Source: Ctena decussata (lineage: Eukaryota; Mollusca; Bivalvia; Lucinida; Lucinidae). From it: 64,000 nt of DNA. The stretch covers positions 48,004,271 through 48,068,270 of the forward strand of contig OZ022509.1 in the NCBI GenBank assembly GCA_963989385.1, read 5' to 3'. Below, piece after piece: positions 11,746 to 24,175 of this stretch (the first letter of the stretch is position 1; the number at the start of each line of letters is the position of its first letter). The notes below the pieces were generated by a model. The model made no database searches, was not told where the DNA came from, and worked only from the letters and a program-made list of their open reading frames with translations. A program made the position numbers and the translations under genes.

Positions 11746-12169
11746 TAGACTGGTTCCCTGCTGTTGATATGCTCGTCTCATATAATAGGTAAAATCTTCC
11801 CTGCAGACACACAACGTTGAAAAAACGTTGAATCTTCGTGGATGCAACGGCCCGCCGTTGAATCGGCGTTTATTCAACGTTGTTTAGACATTGTGTGCGT
11901 GCTAGGAATTGCGTAGAGAATCATTCTCTTGCCATTGCAGGGGTGGTCGGGTGTTGGAAGGGGTTGTCTTTGGGCGATGGTGCATGTTATAACTTCCCCA
12001 GTTAGCAATGCGATAGTTCTGCAGTCAACGGCCCGCTATATTTTGCATACTAGCCCGCTAAGAAAATTCTTCAGCGGCCCATAAGCGGATATGAAATGCG
12101 GCAAATTGTCGGTCAGACATAGAACAAAAGACAACGGCACGTAAACGGGCCGACGTTGGTTTCTGTTAT

Positions 12170-13670
12170 AGCCCTGAACCATAATTGCTAAAATGGTACC
12201 GCTCCGCAGAACTAAATGGTCGCCAGAGCTAAAAATAGAAAAAAACCTTTAAACGACATCTCCTCTGAAGTCAATGGCTTGATTTCAAAATAATTTCACA
12301 GAAATGTTTGACTCATGGCCCTGAACCAAAATTGCTAAAACGGTTCCGATCCGCTGAACAAAATGGCCGCCAGAGCTAAAAATAGAAATAAATCTAAGAA
12401 TGACAAACGCCCTGAACCAAAATTGCTCAAACGGTTCCGATCCGCTGAACAAAATGGCCGCCAAAGCTAAAAATAGAAATCTAAAAATCGAAAAACCTTT
12501 ACAGACATCGCCTCTGAAGCCAATGGCTCGATTTCAAAATAATTTCACAGAAATGTTTCACTCATGGCCCTGAACCAAAATTACTAAAGAGCTAAATATA
12601 GAAATAAATCTTAGAATGGCACACAGGGCGCAGTTTTGATCCAATCATCATGAAACTTTGTCAGAATGTTTATCTTAAGGAAATCTGGGCCAAGGTTGAA
12701 ACTGGGGTCAAAAACTAGGCAACTCGGTCAAATTTTAGAAAAACCTTGTGTACACTTTAGAGGGCACAGTTATAATCCGATCTTCATTAAACTTTGTCAG
12801 AGTGTTTATCCTTATACAATCTAGGCCAAGATGGAAACTGAGCTATGTGGGGTCAAAAACAAGGTCACTATGTCAGATCTTAGAAAAACCTTATGTACAC
12901 TCTAGAGGGCACAGTTATAATCCAATCTTCACGAAACTTTGTCAGAATGTTTATCCTTATACAATCTAGGCCAGGATTGAAACTGAGTCATGTGGGGTCA
13001 AAAACTAGGTCATTAAGTCAGTTCTTAGAAAAAAACGTTGTGTACACTATGATCCAATCTGCTTGAAACTTTGTCAGAATGCTTATCGTTATGAAATCTA
13101 GACCAAATTTGAAACTGGGCCATGCCACGTAAAAAACTAGGTCACTAGGTCAGATCATAGAAGAACCATGTGAATGCTCTAGAGGGCACAGTTTTGTTCA
13201 AATCTTCATGAAACTTTGTCAAAATATTTATCTCCAACAAATTTAGCCGAGGGTGCAACTGGGTCATGTTGGATCAAAAACTAGGTCACCAGGTCAAACC
13301 TTAGGAAAAACATTGTGTATATTCTACAGGGCACAGTTTTGGTTCAATCTACATGAAACTTTGTCAGAATGATTATCTAAATAAAATCTAGGCCAAATTT
13401 GAAACTGGGTCTTGTTTTGTCAAAAACTAGGTCACTAGGTCAAATAATAGAAAAACATTGTGTACACAATTGTGGCTTTATTTTGCATTGAATCTTCATG
13501 AACTTTTGTCAAAATGTTTATCTTCATGAAATGTAGGCCAAGTTTGAAACTGAATAATGTCTGATCAGAATCTAGATTGCCAGGTCAGATCTTAGATTAA
13601 CATTGTGTACACTCTAGAGGGCACAGTTTTGATCCAATCTTCATGAAACTTTGTCAGAATATAGATTGGA
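12170..13670 (+). repeat. Modular repeat (family A subfamily)
   Basis: First come three modules with 'CCCTGAACCAAAATTGCT' and 'AAATGGCCGCCAGAGC'. Then about eight modules of roughly 130-160 bp follow with 'TGAAACTTTGTCAGAATG', 'AAACTAGGTCACTAGGTCA' and 'CTAGAGGGCACAGTTTTGAT'. The same unit is found in reverse at 48050-49340 with a clear cap. No terminus is recognised here. Confidence 0.75.
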
Positions 13671-13911
13671 AAGTGCAAAACTGCTTCAATTAAAGATTGT
13701 CTCCCTAGGGTTTTGCGGTGTTTGCGGCATAAAAATATCATAAGCGGGGTTCAAGATGTTTTAACTAAGCTTTGTCAGCTGTCATCGGAACATAAACAAT
13801 AATGATAATAATTAAAATAGTAAAAAGAAATCGTCGACTTTCACGTTTTTCAGTCGTGAATATTGATATCGAAGGCGGAGTCTTCATGCTTCATACGATC
13901 ACGTGTATTCT

Positions 13912-13981
13912 TACGCATGCGCAGAGCTTCGTAAATGCCCTTCTTTATAAATTGTTTACAATGGCGAGCGAACAGTCGGAA
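13912..13981 (+). CDS. Possible first coding exon with NRF1-like promoter
   Basis: An ATG at 13961 opens MASEQSE and runs straight into a consensus donor (GAA/GTAAGT at 13982), phase 0. Upstream within 50 bp lie ACGCATGCGCAG (an NRF1-type element, 13912-13923), TTTATAA and, further up, CACGTG. This is the usual look of an animal gene start. The next exon is not certain. The OB-fold exon at 35088 also begins in phase 0, but joining them over 21 kb is only a guess. Only seven codons are seen. Confidence 0.35.
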
Positions 13982-14829
13982 GTAAGTATACTTTAGCGAT
14001 TTTTACTCCTTTTATGAGCTAATTCATACCCTTTTACATTGGAAATCAAATAATCAAGGTGTAGACCGGCACAGTGATGTTTGAATCCGAGCAATACTAA
14101 CGCTTTGTGGAGAACTGCATTTCTACATGAAATGTAGGTCACAGCTGATGGGGCCCACTGAAGGGACTGTATCTTTATTTTTTGTTTACCGTATGATGGC
14201 GTATCGTACGATGCGTTTAGATTTAGTATATTATTGTCACAATTTCCGACTGACCTGAAATTATTTTTGTATGACAAAATTGAAATACATGTGCGTGTAC
14301 CTGAAAGCTTTTACCCACTTATTCGATCTACTAAGTATAGTTGTGTTTTGGTGAGAATGTGTTTGCAAATCAACTCTTGACAAGAGCTCTAGAAATTTCA
14401 ACTTTGGATGGGAGATATTTTTCACTCATTGTTTTGTTCTCGTTTCTCTCTCCCCAAAAGCTGCAGGTGTCACTGTGAATTGCGTGGACACAATTGTAGG
14501 GATTATGACACATGCACTGGAAGATGATGAAGATCATCACCAAATATGTTTGTTTATCTGTAGCACAAAGTAAAGCTAGGCCTACCATATCTACCCTAAA
14601 TTATAGGACTGCTATCTTCTTAACTCTGTTTGATAAACTGTAAGGTCAAGATGAGCTGCTCCTGGTTTAGACCCAGAAAAGACTGCTGCTGTGAGTGGTT
14701 TACCCAGAACAGATTGCCTCTTAAGCTGTCATTAGAATTTGCATTGTATCAGGTGAAAATCCAGAAAAACTTTGACCAAGATTGAGTCCTGGCAGTGTAA
14801 ACCAATAGAATAGCCCCATAAATGGTATT

Positions 14830-15130
14830 CTTTCTTATATTTGCTTGTGGCCTTGCAGACTGACAGGCCCAGAGTCATTGTGCACTGTATCCATCTGAAA
14901 GACGACTGCTGTATTGTAATCCATAGCTAACTCACAGCAACGCATTTGTGAAACTGGGCCCTTGGACAGACCCCGAGAGCCCACGTATGCTGCACAAATG
15001 AAAGACTGGGCTGGTGGGTTGTTCTGACTATAACAATGTTATACCCAGAGGTCTGTTTTTCAGTTACTGGCTGACCCAACAGGGATTTAAACCTATGGCC
15101 ACTGCACCATAGCTGAGCTCCTCTTACCAC
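14830..15130 (-). mobile_element. Degenerate tRNA-derived SINE
   Basis: Read on the minus strand, 'GAGCTCAGCTATGGTGCAGTGG' and 'GGTTTAAATCCC' stand where the A and B boxes of a tRNA-derived SINE would be. Both are decayed. Confidence 0.4.
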
Positions 15131-15272
15131 TTAAATTTAAATTTGTACTCGTCTCGCTGGTTTTATGTTATCAGTCTTAAGATAGCCGTTGATCGGCGTG
15201 TTTTACCACATACCCGACTTGATCCATTTTTATACTGTAAATTCATTTCTGACCTTATGCATATACCACGTA

Positions 15273-16182
15273 CAGGCCAACTTCGTTGTGTCAAACTTGC
15301 TTATCTCGAAAACCCTGCTAGTGTCGAAGTGATCTCCCATTCCTGAACATTCCCTCCTATATAATATTGCATTTCGATCTCCGTTGTGTCGAACTCGCTT
15401 ATAACGAAAACACTGCTGTATCGAAGTGATTTTTGATTCCCCTCCGACACTTTCCATGTGTTTTACCACTGTTTGTGTCGAAGTCAAAATGTGTATTCAG
15501 AAAAAGATCGCCGAAACGACGGAAAGAAAATGACGGCCATTTTGTGTAGACGTTTTGCGGTAATGATAAACCTGCATATTTTTGTCTTTAAGCAAATTGG
15601 TACAAACATCGAACAATAACAATGAAAAAGAACGATTTACCGAACAATTGTCTTTAATTGATCGCAATTCAATCAATTATCCCAAATTATCCAATAATTT
15701 TCCAATGATTGCGCGAAACGATGCAGACATTGTTTTGTTGATCAGCTGTTTTTGTGTGTAAGTTAACTGACCTTGAACCGCGTATACGTCACAGGTCAGG
15801 TGCGTTCGATTGGAAAGTTCCGTCAATTAGGCGCCTTTGAAATTTAATTGATTGAACAGTATTGAGCGGCGCTCTTTGATGCGGGCTATTAGTAACATTC
15901 AGTAAGCTGTCCCAAATCGTCTCATAATTAGTGTCATAAATTGAGTACCTCAGATCCAGGATATTTTTCTTGTCTTTATTTCAATCCCGTTTTCAGTAGA
16001 AACAGTTTTACTACGTTCGTGCTGCACACGTTTTGTAGAAATACTGACTCTACGAAAGTTAAGATATTGTACATGTATAGAACAAAAAGTTTGGTGACGT
16101 CACAATTTGCCTATCTCGAACTTCGGAAAACTCGAAGTGGGTTCTCCATTTCCTTGGAATTCGAGATATCGAAGTTGGCCTG
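15273..16182. mobile_element. Tigger/pogo-like MITE
   Basis: The terminal repeats begin CAGGCCAACTTCG and TA duplications lie at 15271-15272 and 16183-16184. Both ends carry sub-terminal 'TATCTCGAA...TCGAAGT' words, repeated at least twice on the left. The 910-bp interior encodes no transposase. CAG starts, a TA target and 'TATCTCGAA'-type ends are typical of pogo/Tigger. Confidence 0.75.
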
Positions 16183-16706
16183 TATTCTTTTCTAGCGTTT
16201 TCGGCGCGAAATAGCCCTTTTGGTGCTGATGTGCCGTAAAACCCATATCACTCACTCACTCTTACCACTCAACCATGGGCTCTCCAAACAAACGTTGTGA
16301 ACTCTAGGGTTTTTCCCACATGCCAGAATTTTAAGAGTCCTTGGGACTCTTTTCTCTATTCTAAAGGCTCCCAGGAGAAAAATCAAGGGTCCCATCTTTT
16401 GAGATGACTGAATTTACCAGAATTGCAAAATAAATCCCTTTACAAGTGGGAGCTACTCTAAAAGGGAAGAATTTGCTCCCTATGGACCCCACTAAATATT
16501 TTTCAGAGGTTACAAGCAATGGTTGAAGGGGCCAAGGATGCAAAATCCTGTGCCAGGTAAAACCTTGGAGCTCTACTCTCCCCCGTCCTCCCTGAATAAG
16601 ATGGTGATAATCACTTATTTGAGGTGAATACAAAAATCTGCATAAAGCTGCTGAAAATACAACAGAGCTTCCCAAAACTTAGCAGATGCATACTTTATGC
16701 TTTTTT

Positions 16707-19310
16707 TTAGCTCACCTGAGCCAGCGGCTGAGGGGGAGCTTATAGGATGGTAAGGCTCCGTCGTCCGTCCGTCCACAATTTCAAACTACTTCTCCTCTGA
16801 AACCGCTTGGCCGATTGTAACCAAATTTCATATAGAGCCTCCTGGGACCTTAGGAACGAAAAGTTGTTCAAACGGTCTTGATCACATGACCAACATGGCC
16901 GCCATGCCCATATATGGTAAAAACCTGAAAAAATCTTCTTCTCCAGAACCAACAGGCCGATGGCCTTGAAACTTGGTATGTAGCATCGGGTACGCGAGTA
17001 CTACCAAGATTGTTCAAATTATGACCTTGGGTTGACCTTGACCTTTTTTACGGTAAGGTCAAATTTGCTTCCTTATGGTTTTATATGGCAGGTTGCTACA
17101 ACACAAGATATCTTGGAAACTGTTCAAGATTTGGGGCTAAAAATTGGTATTTACAGTCATCTTAATGACTACATGAAGATTTACGAGTTCAAGAGGTCAA
17201 GGTCATTTTTTGACCTTTGACACTGAACTCTCACATTTTGACAAGTTCTAACAATCTCCTCAAAAGCCACTGAGCCAATTGAAACTAAATTTCATGTAGA
17301 GCCTGCAGAGGTTGAGGGAACAAAAATTTATTCCTTCCGTACAGGTCACATGACCAACATGGCCACCACTCCCGTATATGGTAAAAACCTTTAAAAATCT
17401 TCTTCTCCAGAACCAGTTGACCGATGGCCTTGAGTTTTGGTATGTAGCATTGGGTAGTTGAGTACTATCAAGATTGTTCAAATTATGACCATATGTTGAC
17501 CTTGACCTTTTTTACGGCAAGGTCAAATTTGGGAAAATGCTAGAACATGAGATTTCATGATAAATTTTGAAGATTTTAGCCCTAAAAATTGGTATATACA
17601 GTCAACTTGATGACTACATGAAGATTTGTGAGTACAAGAGGTCAAGGTGATTCTTTGACCTTTGACCCAGAACCCTAATATTTTGCCAATTTCAAACAAT
17701 CTCCTCAAAAACCACTGGGCCAATTTTGACCAAATTTTATAAAGAGCCTCCAAAGGTTGAGGGAATGAAAAAAATTTCTAACCGTCATGGTCACATAACC
17801 AACATGGCCACTATGCCCATATATGGTAAAAATCTTTAAAAATCTTCTTCTCTAGAACCAATTGACTGATGGCCTTGAGACTTGGTATGTAGCATTGGGT
17901 ACTTGAGTACTATCAAGATTGTTCAAATTATGACCTTGTGTTGACCTTGACCTTTAATACAGCAAGGTCAAATATAAGCAAAATTCTAGAACATAAGATT
18001 TCATGGAAAGTTTTGAAGATTTTGGCTGAAAAATTGGTATATACAGTTGTCTTAATGAGGTCATGAAGAATTATGAGTACAAGAGGTCAAGGTCATTTCT
18101 TGACCTTTGATCCAGATCTCTCATATTTTGACAGTTTCAACCATTTCCTCAAAAGTCAAAGGGCCAATTGTAAACACATTTCATATAGAGCATTCAAGGG
18201 TTGATTGAATAAAAATTTGTTCAAACGGTCCAGGTCACATGACCAACATGGCCGCCATTACCACTTGTGGTATAAATCTTTAATAATTTTCTTCTCCAGA
18301 ACCAATGCACTTATGGCCTTGAAACTTGGTAAGTAGCATGGGGTACTAGGGTATTATTAAGACTATTCAAATGGTGACCTTGGGTTAACCGTGACCTTTT
18401 TTTTGCGGCATGGTCAAATATGGGAAAATGCTAGAAGATAAGATTTCGTGGAAAGTTTTGAAGATTTTGGCCTAAAATGGTATATATGGTTGTCTTAATG
18501 GGTACATGAAGATTTATGAGTACAAGCGGTTGTGGTCATTCTTTGACTTTTGACCCAAGGCTCATATTTTGACAATTTCAGACATGATAAGAAAAAGCCA
18601 CCTTGCCAATTGCCCAGGTGAGCTATTCTTTTTTGTGTCAGGATCAAATATGGAAAAATGCTAGGACATAAGATCTGCATTGAAAGAGATTTTGGTTTTG
18701 AAATTGGTATATGAGATCATGAAGATTTGTGAGTACAAGTGTTAAAGGTCATTCTTTGACCTTTGACATGACACAGGATTCATATTTTGACAATTTCAAA
18801 CATATTCTAAAAAGCCACTGAGCCAGTTGTAACCAAATTTTATATAGAGCTTCTAAGGGCTGAGGGAAGGATTCTGTTCAAATGGTCCAGGTCACATGAC
18901 CAACATGGCAGCCATGCCCATATCTGGTAAAAATCCTTAAAAATCTTGTCTCCAGAACCAATTGACTGATTGCATTGAAACTTTGTATGCAGCATCAGGT
19001 ACTTGAGTACTACCAAGAGCGTTCAGATGATGACCTTGGGTTGAGCTTTACCATTTGTACGGCAATGCCAAAAATGGGAAAATTGGTACAGACTTCGTCT
19101 AAATGAGTACATGAAGACTTCTGAGTACAAGAGGTCAAGAACATTCTCTGACCTTTGACTAATGTCTCATATTTTGACAGTTTCACATTTTTCTGCAAAA
19201 GCTGCTGAGCCAATTTAAGCATACAGCCGCCTGAGGTTGAGGGAAGAAATTTGTTCAAATTTGTCCATGACACAAGATCAACATGGCTACTATGCTCATA
19301 TAGGGCAACC
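16707..19310 (-). repeat. Modular repeat, minus orientation (family A subfamily)
   Basis: The left terminus reads TTAGCTCACCTGAGCCAGCGGCTGAGG, then a CGTCCGTCCGTCC stretch. Six modules, mostly of about 440-460 bp, follow with 'CATGACCAACATGGCCGCCAT' and 'TTCTTCTCCAGAACCA'. It is the mirror of 8990-10335. Each module has TGACCTTTGACC-like direct repeats. The far end fades out near 19310. Confidence 0.8.
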
Positions 19311-20094
19311 AGTAGCTAGTTGAAACTGAGATATAGGTATAGTTTTTCCAGCATTTAAGCGTTGGGATTGTAAACTTACGTTGAGTGTTCTGGTTTAACC
19401 CTGTTTTGTGACAATGCACAGACAGAGCATTCAGCTGATTTTTCATATTTTTATGAAACTGGCATCGTTGCAAATTATACCGAAGAACTTTTGCTGAATT
19501 TTTTTCCAGTTTTTAGAACTGGCTTATACTACAAATTGCTTATTTTTTTACATCTTCTTTATTTCATTTTTTTTTTTGGGGGGGGGGGGAATTATTGGCC
19601 AGTTCTAACTGGTGAGTTCATAGTATTATGGTTCTAGGTTATAGCACTTTCTCTTAGCGCCCTCTATTAATACATTAAAACCTGTCATAGTGGCCTCCTC
19701 TATTAAGTAAGCAACCTGTATTAAGCAAGCATGTATTCAGTTCCCAAAACAGGAAAATACATTGAAATGAACCTGTATTAAGCAAGCACCTGTCTTCAGC
19801 AAGCACATTTTGACTATCCCTTAGGTGCCTGCTTAATACAAGTTGGACTGTATGTGAAATTTTATTCAGTTCCCCTTTATACTTTCAGAGATCCGTTGAT
19901 CTGAAGTCAGGAGTGCTAATCGCTGTACTACAAAACCCATTGCAACATAGAACATAGTTGGCAGAAGATGAATTCAAGAAAACTTCTTGTTCAAGCCTTT
20001 TTTAACTCATTAATGTCTTGCACTGGCTTATTGAAAAGCGTACCCATGGAGTTATCCATATAACAGTATCTTTTTATGGATGCCTTCTCCAGCA
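19311..20094. other. Non-coding stretch, possible decayed MITE
   Basis: It contains a T-run plus G9 stretch near 19570-19590 and a 19650-19850 segment with repeated 'CCTGTATTAAGCAAGCA' words. That segment resembles the interior of a pogo-type MITE, but the ends are not clear. No gene is seen. Confidence 0.4.
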
Positions 20095-20356
20095 GTCATT
20101 ATAGCGCGATTGGTAGGGCGTCTGACTTATAAGCCAGAGGTCCTGGGTTCGATACCTGGTCCGGCCACTTACTTTCATTTCTCCTTCCGCTGATTCAAGA
20201 AGGGCAGTTGTCAGTTACTGGTGAAGTAGGTGCACTTAGTACTGGTTAACAGCTTAGGAGATCTAAGCCTGCCCAGGAATAGTGTGGTTAGGTTAACTGA
20301 CCGTCCCGACATAACCATAGAGTTTACCGTGGACGTTAAACAATAACACAACATTA
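20095..20356 (+). mobile_element. tRNA-derived SINE
   Basis: The A box TAGCGCGATTGG (20102-20113) and the B box GGTTCGATACC (20146-20156) have correct spacing around a TAT anticodon-like loop. The 5' acceptor strand does not pair with the 3' one, so this is not a working tRNA. The body runs to 'GACGTTAAACAATAACAC', a common mollusc SINE tail. Confidence 0.7.
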
Positions 20357-21219
20357 TTGCTTTTTTCTTCTTTTTTTTTGAGATTGAAAATTTTAAACAT
20401 TTGAAATTTTATGGTTACTCCCACAATTTATATCTGTTCAAGGATACTGTTATATTTTGTACCAGGTAATTAAGTGACACTGGTTAAGAAGATTATACAT
20501 GTCAATTTCTCTTTATTACATCAGCAGAACTGATATTTATGTTATAAACATTCTGTAAATCAGTGCTGCTGAATAATAGAGATGATATCTCCACCAGTGC
20601 AGTCTATGGGCCTCCTCCTGGAATGTAATCGCCTTGCTAATCATGCAGAATATTTTTATTATTGACTTTGTTTTAACTTAAAGAGTTTACACTAAATATG
20701 ATAATACTAATAATAATAGAAAGAATAATAGTCATAATACTCTTGACAGTGCTGTTGTTGCAGTTTATATTTTTTCCATGAACAAACATTATGACAAATT
20801 AACTCATTTTTTCTGTTAAATGTGTGCACTAACTCTGTCATTTAATTACAACAAACAAATGGTCAAATACATTTGTTATAAATCTTGAAAAACACAGCAT
20901 GACTAATTTCATACAGTTTGGCAAACTTTTTGGAGTAAATTCAAGCTTAGTATATGCTGTTCTTTTAAAAGAATTAAAACAAAACAAATGTGATAGATTC
21001 TGACCTTCAAAACTATGGCATGAATAGGTTGTACTGTTTGATAATATTTATTTTTTATAGGTATCAAATCAACCTATATATGAACTATTGTTTTCAACTG
21101 TGAGATATTATATGGTGAATAGAGTTATATTTTGTGATTGGATGGTGTGTTATCTTCTCTAGATATAGACTGACTTAACAGTAGTGAACTATTGTTCCTT
21201 ATTACTGAGGAAGAGGACA
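20357..21219. other. AT-rich non-coding stretch
   Basis: No coding, repeat or RNA signal is recognised. It is plain AT-rich sequence up to the Helentron remnant. Confidence 0.5.
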
Positions 21220-23493
21220 ATGCCTCGAACAAAGAACTGGAGACGCTCTGCAGCCAGGAAGATGGTTTTGGACAAGCTGTGACAGCCAGACTGGGTTGAC
21301 TCCTGAGTCGACTCCTAAATTTGGGTTGACTCCCGAGTCAACTCCTAAATTCAGGTTGACTCCTGAGTCGACTCCTAAATTTGGGTTGACTCCTGAGTCG
21401 ACTCCTAAATTCATGCAGACCTTAGAGTCTGTCATGACCAAGGGCCTCATAGAGGCAAGTCCTGTCAGCGTGCAGGCACATCAAAGGAATAAACAATGTC
21501 TTTTGACCAAAGATTATAAAATAGATTCACAAAGTACAGATCATAATCAAAGGAATGAACAAAGTCAGCTGACCAAAGATTATAAAACCAGCATTGAAGA
21601 GAAACATTATCAAATAGACTCACAAAATACAGATCATAATACTTTGCCACACAATTCTTGTACCAGTACTTTCCCAGATAGATTGACCAAAACTAGTACT
21701 TTCCCAGATAGATTGACCAAAACTAAAGTTCCTTGTTTGACTGAATATGATAATGGAAGTCAACCGTTTAAGCAAATTTCATTTTCGACATCGTTTGAGT
21801 CAGATTCTGCTAAGAACGCACAGGTTGCCACACCGGTAACTGATAGTTTTCCATCCGGCTCTTGCAATCATTGTTTAGAGAGCTTAAAGCCTTTTCATTC
21901 ACAGTCATTGATTTGTGGCTCATTTCACCAAGGACGTGACAGATTCAGTGTAGAATCTCGGGGAAGCCAGTGTGTGTCAAATGCTCTTTGTGCCCTTATT
22001 CATGCTCAGTTTTTAAATACTTGTTCAAGTACTGAGATAGACCAAATACTTATCGAAGGAGATATTCTGTACCAAAAAATCTTATTTTCATTGATAGCTG
22101 AACAGAAATACACCAGTAGATTGTTAACTTTTGATGAAATTCCAGAAAATGTAAATGTCTTCAAAAGAGATATACATATCATAAAGTCAGATGTTGTTTC
22201 TGGCATTGCAGTACAGCAGTTTGGTAACACATCTTCTCCAACTCTACATCAGTCAATGTACACAGCATTTCATTCTTCTTCATATATTCTGGTCATGATT
22301 GGTGCAATATGTTCTGCAGTTTACAAAAAAGATGGCATGTACAATTTTTTTACTTACATGTATGCATTATATGTAAGCATCCAAATAAACATGACAGCAC
22401 AGATCGTCCCAGTATTATATGGGTTTTGTTTCAAGATTCTCAAATTGGCCAGTTTACTCGGGAGAAATTTTCTAATAGGGGTTTGTACAGTGCAAACATA
22501 GATAAAGCATGGACTCCAATATTTGATATAGAACGAACATTTATATACAACTTCAAAACATACCAAAGAATTCAATTTCCTTTGAAACCATCAGCAGGTA
22601 AAACAATCCATAAAGCTCAGGGGTCAACAGTTGATGAAATTGTTGTAGACTTGTCTCAGACAAGAGTCAGAAAACAACCTCATATTCATTATGTTGCTCT
22701 TAGTAGAGTAAGAAAACTAGAAAATTTATATATTTTGAATTTGAATGAAACAGCCATGGCTGAACAAATGAAAATTGAGATGCAGCGGTTAAAAACAAAG
22801 GCACTTCTTAAAATCTGTTATGTTCCTTTATATAAAGTTGATTCACACAAGATCAAAATTGCATTTAATAATGCAAGGTGCTTACATAAGCACTTTAAGG
22901 ACATTGAATTTGAGCCAAATGTTTTGTCAGCAGATGTGATTGGGTTTGCAGAATCCAGACTTTGTGCTAGAGATGATAATAGTGATTTTGCTCTGAAGAA
23001 TTTCAGACTGTTGAGAATGGATGAAACAGGACATGATTCTGGGAACAGGCCATACCATGGACTTGCTTTGTATATTAAGAATTACTTTGAAATTCAGAGA
23101 ATAGAAAAGTTCCATTCTGATGTATGCGAATTTATGTTGGCTACCATATACAGCAACAAAAAGGGACGTTTTCAAGTTGTATACCTCTACAAATTCCCTA
23201 AAAGTGTGCAAACCAATTTAAGAAATGATATTCAGAATCATCTCATCCCATTAATTGATATGCATACCAAATTTGTGATAATTGGTGATTTTAACATCAG
23301 TGCAAATGACAACACTTCAAGTTTTGTGGATTTCATGAGGAAACAATTTAAATGTGAGCAACACATCCATCAGGCAACTTTTGATTCAGGATCAGTGATA
23401 GATCTGATTTTTACAATGTCTCCAGCATTCTGTGATGTTATTGAGGCTTACTGGAGTGACCACGAACTTGTTTATTGTGCACTAGATGCATAG
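21220..23493 (+). pseudogene. Helentron protein remnant: protease-like, PIF1 C-terminus, endonuclease
   Basis: Three parts are visible. (1) 21296 to about 22350: after the PESTPKF repeats and a polar linker, a domain starts GRDRFSVESRGSQCVSNALC, with a Cys in the position of the nucleophile of C76/OTU-like proteases found on metazoan PIF1/Helentron proteins. (2) about 22350 to 22790: the C-terminal end of a PIF1-type helicase, with SAGKTIHKAQGSTVDEIV and VALSRVRKLENLYIL (motifs V and VI). (3) 22850-23493: an endonuclease/exonuclease/phosphatase domain with an early Asn, IGDFNIS and SDHELV motifs, ending in TAG. The Rep domain and the helicase N-terminus are absent. Parts 1 and 2 differ by one frame at a T7 run (about 22346-22352). 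A candidate ATG at 21220 (MPRTKNWRRSAARK) is one frame off. EEP after PIF1 is the order of Helentrons (Helitron2). Confidence 0.75.
21293..21412 (+). repeat. 30-bp x 4 coding minisatellite
   Basis: Four units of GGGTTGACTCCTGAGTCGAC plus TCCTAAATTT are in frame with the Helentron-like reading frame and encode a 10-residue repeat, LTPESTPKFG. Confidence 0.9.
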
Positions 23494-23715
23494 GTAAAAT
23501 ACATATTATGCATGTCAGAGAACACATAGAATTCACCCACAAGGTCATTAGCAATACCAGCCTCCTGTCAGAGGTTGGTATTGCTGGTGGTTATAGCAAG
23601 GATTGGGTGGCCACCAAACCAAATTCTGTTATTTGCCATCATTATCACTGTACAAGACATATTCACTAGTTTTATACTTACCATATTTATTCATCTATTA
23701 CATATAGGTTTTCCC

Positions 23716-24175
23716 ATCCGAAACAGTTCCAAAACCCTAGATCCATCCTACAATATGGAGCTAGATATTTGGGATTGTTCTAGGAGAGAAAACCTGTTTA
23801 GGTGCCATTGATGATTAGTTAAGGTATAGAAGGTTATAGGTTAGAATCCAGGTTCAAAGATAGAGGGACTCCCTTCAACACAACCCCAAAACCCTTGATC
23901 CATCTTGGAAGATGGATCTAGATTTCTGGGATTGTTTTAGGACAGAAAACCAATGAGAGAGGTGCCATGGATGATTAGTTAAGGTACAGAAGGTTATAGG
24001 TTAGAATCCAGGTTCAGAGAAAGAGGTACTTCCTTCAAAACAACCCCAAAACCCTTGATCCATCTTGGAAGATGGATCTAGATTTCTGGGATTGTTTTAG
24101 GACAGATAACCATTGAGAGAGGTGCAATGGTTAAGTGCATAGAGATGGTCAGTTAAGGTACAGAAAGTTACAGGT
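23716..24175 (+). repeat. 160-bp tandem repeat, about 2.5-3 units
   Basis: 'ATGATTAGTTAAGGTA' starts units at 23811 and 23971, with a partial unit near 24150. Each has 'CCCAAAACCCTTGATCCATC' and an inner palindrome CCATCTTGGAAGATGG. It follows the Helentron remnant and may belong to its 3' region. Confidence 0.8.

Larger units (their letters stand above)
11149..11905. mobile_element. AACGTTG-rich MITE, split by an R1 repeat
   Basis: It starts near 'CCCAGTGAACACCTGACGTTG' and ends near 'GTTGTTTAGACATTGTG'. The body is full of AACGTT/AACGTC words ('ACAACGTTGAAAAAACGTTG'). An R1 repeat in minus orientation (about 11280-11500) and a poly-C tract (about 11588-11613) interrupt it. A compact relative with clear ends lies at 37204-37312. 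Confidence 0.55.

Noticed and set aside
20095..20170. Functional tRNA (TAT anticodon)
   Set aside because: The acceptor strands do not pair and the sequence continues into a SINE body.
21202..21450. Minus-strand frame with NLGVDSGVNP repeats
   Set aside because: It is the reverse of the 30-bp minisatellite in the Helentron frame.
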